Source: Amycolatopsis antarctica (lineage in GTDB: Bacteria; Actinomycetota; Actinomycetes; Mycobacteriales; Pseudonocardiaceae). From it: a DNA stretch of 64,000 nt. The notes beneath the pieces were generated by a model. That model ran no database searches. It saw nothing but the letters and a program-made list of their open reading frames with translations, and was not told where the DNA came from. Positions 61,801-64,000 of the stretch are shown piece after piece; within the stretch, counting starts at the first letter, position 1, and the number at the start of each line of letters is the position of its first letter. The stretch lies in NCBI RefSeq assembly GCF_002262875.1, contig NZ_NKYE01000003.1, positions 186,001 through 250,000 on the forward strand. The letters run 5' to 3'. The position numbers were made by a program, and so were the translations under genes.

Positions 61801-61833
61801 GAAGGGTGCCACCGGATCACGGTGGCACCCTTC
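61801..61833 (+). terminator. Hairpin after serA
   Basis: GAAGGGTGCCACCG (61801-61814) and CGGTGGCACCCTTC (61820-61833) form a perfect 14-bp stem with a five-base loop, 22 bases after the serA stop. Confidence 0.85.
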
Positions 61834-62194
61834 GTGCGTCCGGGGCGGTAAAGCGGTCCAACGAATTCGCCCGCGATATCGTTATTCGTTGACATACACC
61901 GAATCGCGCTCCACTCGATCGGGTTCTAACCCTCCGAACGTGGGGACCGGTCATCACATTCGGGTAACACGCACCGCCTTTGTTCCAGGTAGATGCCACC
62001 TGGCAGGGTGCTAGTTCACAAGAAAAGACAATGTGCCGTAGCGGTACGTGTGCATTGTGGGGTTAGCTTCCCCCTCACGAGGCTGGACTGCGCGCCGTCG
62101 AGGGCACGGCGCGGCGCCACACGCTCGCGGTCGGGGGACTTCGCGAGGGGCGTGGGCAGGTCTTCACGAACGCCTCGAGTGAGGGCACTAACTC
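61834..62194 (+). promoter_or_regulatory. Upstream region of the subtilisin gene, no gene seen
   Basis: The 361-bp gap is locally AT-richer up to 62060, then GC-rich. The inverted repeat CCAGGT (61985-61990) and ACCTGG (61998-62003) could be an operator. A promoter probably lies between 61900 and 62060. No convincing reading frame is present. Confidence 0.4.
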
Positions 62195-64000
62195 ATGAGT
62201 CGAACTCGCGTACCCCGCTGGGCGAGACGGTCGTCCGCGGTGGTCCTCGCGGCCGCCGTGTCGGCCGGTGTCATCGGGTCACCCACCGCCTCCGCGCAGG
62301 AGACCCCTGCCGGGCCGCCGCTCGCCGACGCCGTCGCACCGGCCAAGGTCGCCAAGGACGGACTCGCCGGAAAGCTCGGATCACGGCTGAACGCCGTCCA
62401 GGGCGACACGACCGCGTTCGTCGAGCTGGACCGCCAGCCCGCCGTCGACGCCTTCAACGCCGAACAGGCGAAGGGCACCGGCAAGGAGAAGGCGAAGGAG
62501 GCGGCCCGCTCCGCCAAGCAGTCCACAGAGGGCGCGGTCGACGCCGTCCTCGGCGAACTGCGCTCGAAGGACGCGGGTGCGGTGGCGCTGGCGGAGACCG
62601 CGAACGCGGTCCCCGGTGTCGTGGTCACCGGTGACGCGGCCAGGATCCGGGAACTCGCCGCACGCGAGGACGTGGTCTCGGTCCGCACCGTCGTGCCCAA
62701 GACCCGCACCAACAGCAGCGCCGTCCAGCTCACCAAGACCCTCAACGCCTGGCAGCAGACCGGGCGCTTCGGCGACGGCGTGCGGGTCGGCATCATCGAC
62801 GACGGCATCGACTACACCCACGCCGACTTCGGTGGCCCCGGCACGAAGGAGGCCTACGAGGCGATCGACCCGACGAAGGCCGACCCCTCCTTCTTCCCGA
62901 CCGCCAAGGTCGTCGGCGGTATCGACCTCGTCGGCGACGACTACGACTCCTCCGGCGACAACGGTTCGCCGACCCCGGCGCCGGACCCCAACCCGATCTC
63001 CTGCGGCGAGCACGGCACGCATGTCGCTGGCACCACCGGCGGCTTCGGCGTCAACGCCGACGGGAGCACTTTCACCGGCGACTACGCGGCGCTGACCCCC
63101 GAGGCCGTCGACGGCATGCGGATCGGCCCCGGCACGGCCCCGAAGGCGCTGCTGTACGGCATCAAGGTGTTCGGCTGCGCCGGCTCCACCAGCGTCACCT
63201 CGCAGGCGCTGGACTGGGCCCTCGACCCGGACGGCGACGGCGACTTCACCGACCACCTCGACCTGGTCAACCTCTCGCTCGGCAGTGACTACGGCGCGCC
63301 GGACGACCCGGACTCGCTGTTCGTGCGCAAGCTGGCCGCCAACGACGTGCTGCCGGTGTTCTCCGGCGGCAACGGCGGGGACCTGTACGACATCGGCGGC
63401 TCGCCGGGCAACAGCCCGGAGGCCCTGACGGTGGCCAGCACCCGCGACGCGGGCGTCCTGCGCGACGCCATCGACGTCACCGCACCCTCGGACGCGGCGG
63501 GCCAGCAGGGCGGCCAGTTCAGCCAGGACTTCGCCGGCTACGACACCTTCGACCTGACCCGCCCCGTGGTGAAGCTCTCGGCCGAGAACGCGGACGGCTG
63601 CGCGCCGTTCTCCGCGGCCGACGCCGCCGCCGTCGCGGACAAGTTCGTCTGGCTGGAGTGGGACGACAACGACGCCACCCGGGCGTGCGGTTCGGCAGGG
63701 CGGGCGAACAACGCCGACGCCGCGGGCGCCAAGGGCGTGCTGCTGTCCTCGACGCTGGAGAACTTCAGCGCCGGCATCGCGGGCAACGCGACCGTTCCCG
63801 AGTTCCAGCTCACCGGCACCGCCACCACACAGGTCCGTCCGGCACTGGACGCGGGCACCCTCGAGGTGCGCATGTCCGGCCAGGGCAGGGCGGCACTGCA
63901 GACCTACGATCAGTCCATTGTGGACACCCCGTCCGGGTTCACCTCGCGCGGCGTCCGCGGGCCCTCGGTCAAGCCGGACGTGGCCGCTCCCGGTGACTCG
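62195..64000 (+). CDS. Secreted subtilisin-like serine protease, 3' end outside the window
   Basis: The first 602 residues are visible. A basic start and hydrophobic core (SAVVLAAAVSAGVIG) end in ASA-Q, a signal peptidase I site at about residue 34. An inhibitor-I9-like propeptide follows to about 165. The catalytic Asp202 (GIIDDGIDYTHADF) and His273 (CGEHGTHVAGT) are present; the SGTSMA serine motif lies beyond the window, the last visible segment being KPDVAAPGDS. Between His and the lost Ser is an inserted PA-like domain (LTRPVVKLSAENADGCAPFS to about 560). It is a secreted protease of the S8 family. Its expression is separated from serA by a terminator. Confidence 0.9.
   Translation, partial: MSRTRVPRWARRSSAVVLAAAVSAGVIGSPTASAQETPAGPPLADAVAPAKVAKDGLAGKLGSRLNAVQGDTTAFVELDRQPAVDAFNAEQAKGTGKEKAKEAARSAKQSTEGAVDAVLGELRSKDAGAVALAETANAVPGVVVTGDAARIRELAAREDVVSVRTVVPKTRTNSSAVQLTKTLNAWQQTGRFGDGVRVGIIDDGIDYTHADFGGPGTKEAYEAIDPTKADPSFFPTAKVVGGIDLVGDDYDSSGDNGSPTPAPDPNPISCGEHGTHVAGTTGGFGVNADGSTFTGDYAALTPEAVDGMRIGPGTAPKALLYGIKVFGCAGSTSVTSQALDWALDPDGDGDFTDHLDLVNLSLGSDYGAPDDPDSLFVRKLAANDVLPVFSGGNGGDLYDIGGSPGNSPEALTVASTRDAGVLRDAIDVTAPSDAAGQQGGQFSQDFAGYDTFDLTRPVVKLSAENADGCAPFSAADAAAVADKFVWLEWDDNDATRACGSAGRANNADAAGAKGVLLSSTLENFSAGIAGNATVPEFQLTGTATTQVRPALDAGTLEVRMSGQGRAALQTYDQSIVDTPSGFTSRGVRGPSVKPDVAAPGDS

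Overview
The window is high-GC actinobacterial DNA. Many genes start with GTG, there are two WhiB-type genes, and the right-hand gene order (etfB-etfA, GNAT acyltransferase, PlsC, iscS, mnmA ... MetE-like, ligA, ACT protein, gatC-gatA-gatB, PQQ-type lipoprotein, DoxX, PH-domain protein, ilvB-ilvN-ilvC, serA) matches the block known from Mycobacterium tuberculosis Rv3029c-Rv2996c. Together with the inserted MFS, DegV and subtilase genes this suggests a filamentous relative of mycobacteria, probably Pseudonocardiaceae. The family assignment is inference.

Region 1 (1 to about 26,540) is one arm of a temperate siphovirus-type prophage, nearly all on the minus strand. Reading leftwards from the host junction it holds: a plus-strand repressor and a divergent Cro-like gene with shared operators; a recombination module (DEDD exonuclease, RecT annealing protein, PD-(D/E)XK exonuclease); a 660-bp non-coding array of five tRNA-T-arm-like hairpins; a WhiB protein and a replication-type protein; a second repressor-controlled promoter; a long chain of small, translationally coupled genes including a cytosine methyltransferase, a DUF4326 protein, a RusA-type resolvase and a second WhiB; a late promoter; and the packaging and head genes (small and large terminase, portal, minor capsid, scaffold, major capsid). 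A four-gene plus-strand cassette lies between the large terminase and the portal and looks like a moron. Tail, lysis and integrase genes are not seen and should lie beyond the left edge.

Region 2 (about 26,500-26,620) is the host junction. The first 29 codons of a minus-strand SAM-dependent methyltransferase gene resembling Rv3030 run into phage DNA, so the prophage appears to sit inside that gene.

Region 3 (26,620-64,000) is chromosome: DegV; the electron-transfer flavoprotein pair; a lipid acyltransferase pair; an MFS exporter; cysteine desulfurase and tRNA 2-thiouridylase (a sulfur relay); acyl-CoA synthetase; nitrilase-family hydrolase; MetE-like protein; NAD-dependent DNA ligase; the GatCAB amidotransferase; a PQQ-type lipoprotein; a hydroxyacid dehydrogenase; a Tat-exported dioxygenase; DoxX; then branched-chain amino-acid synthesis (ilvD, and ilvBNC behind a leader-peptide attenuator), serA, and the start of a secreted subtilisin-like protease cut by the window edge.

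The most unusual item is the hairpin array at 20,883-21,375: five 40-43-nt elements with the same two-stem, one-bulge architecture and a T-loop-like apex, spaced 103-122 nt apart. The second is the phage control circuit, where one operator sequence overlaps the -35 boxes of two early promoters 8 kb apart.
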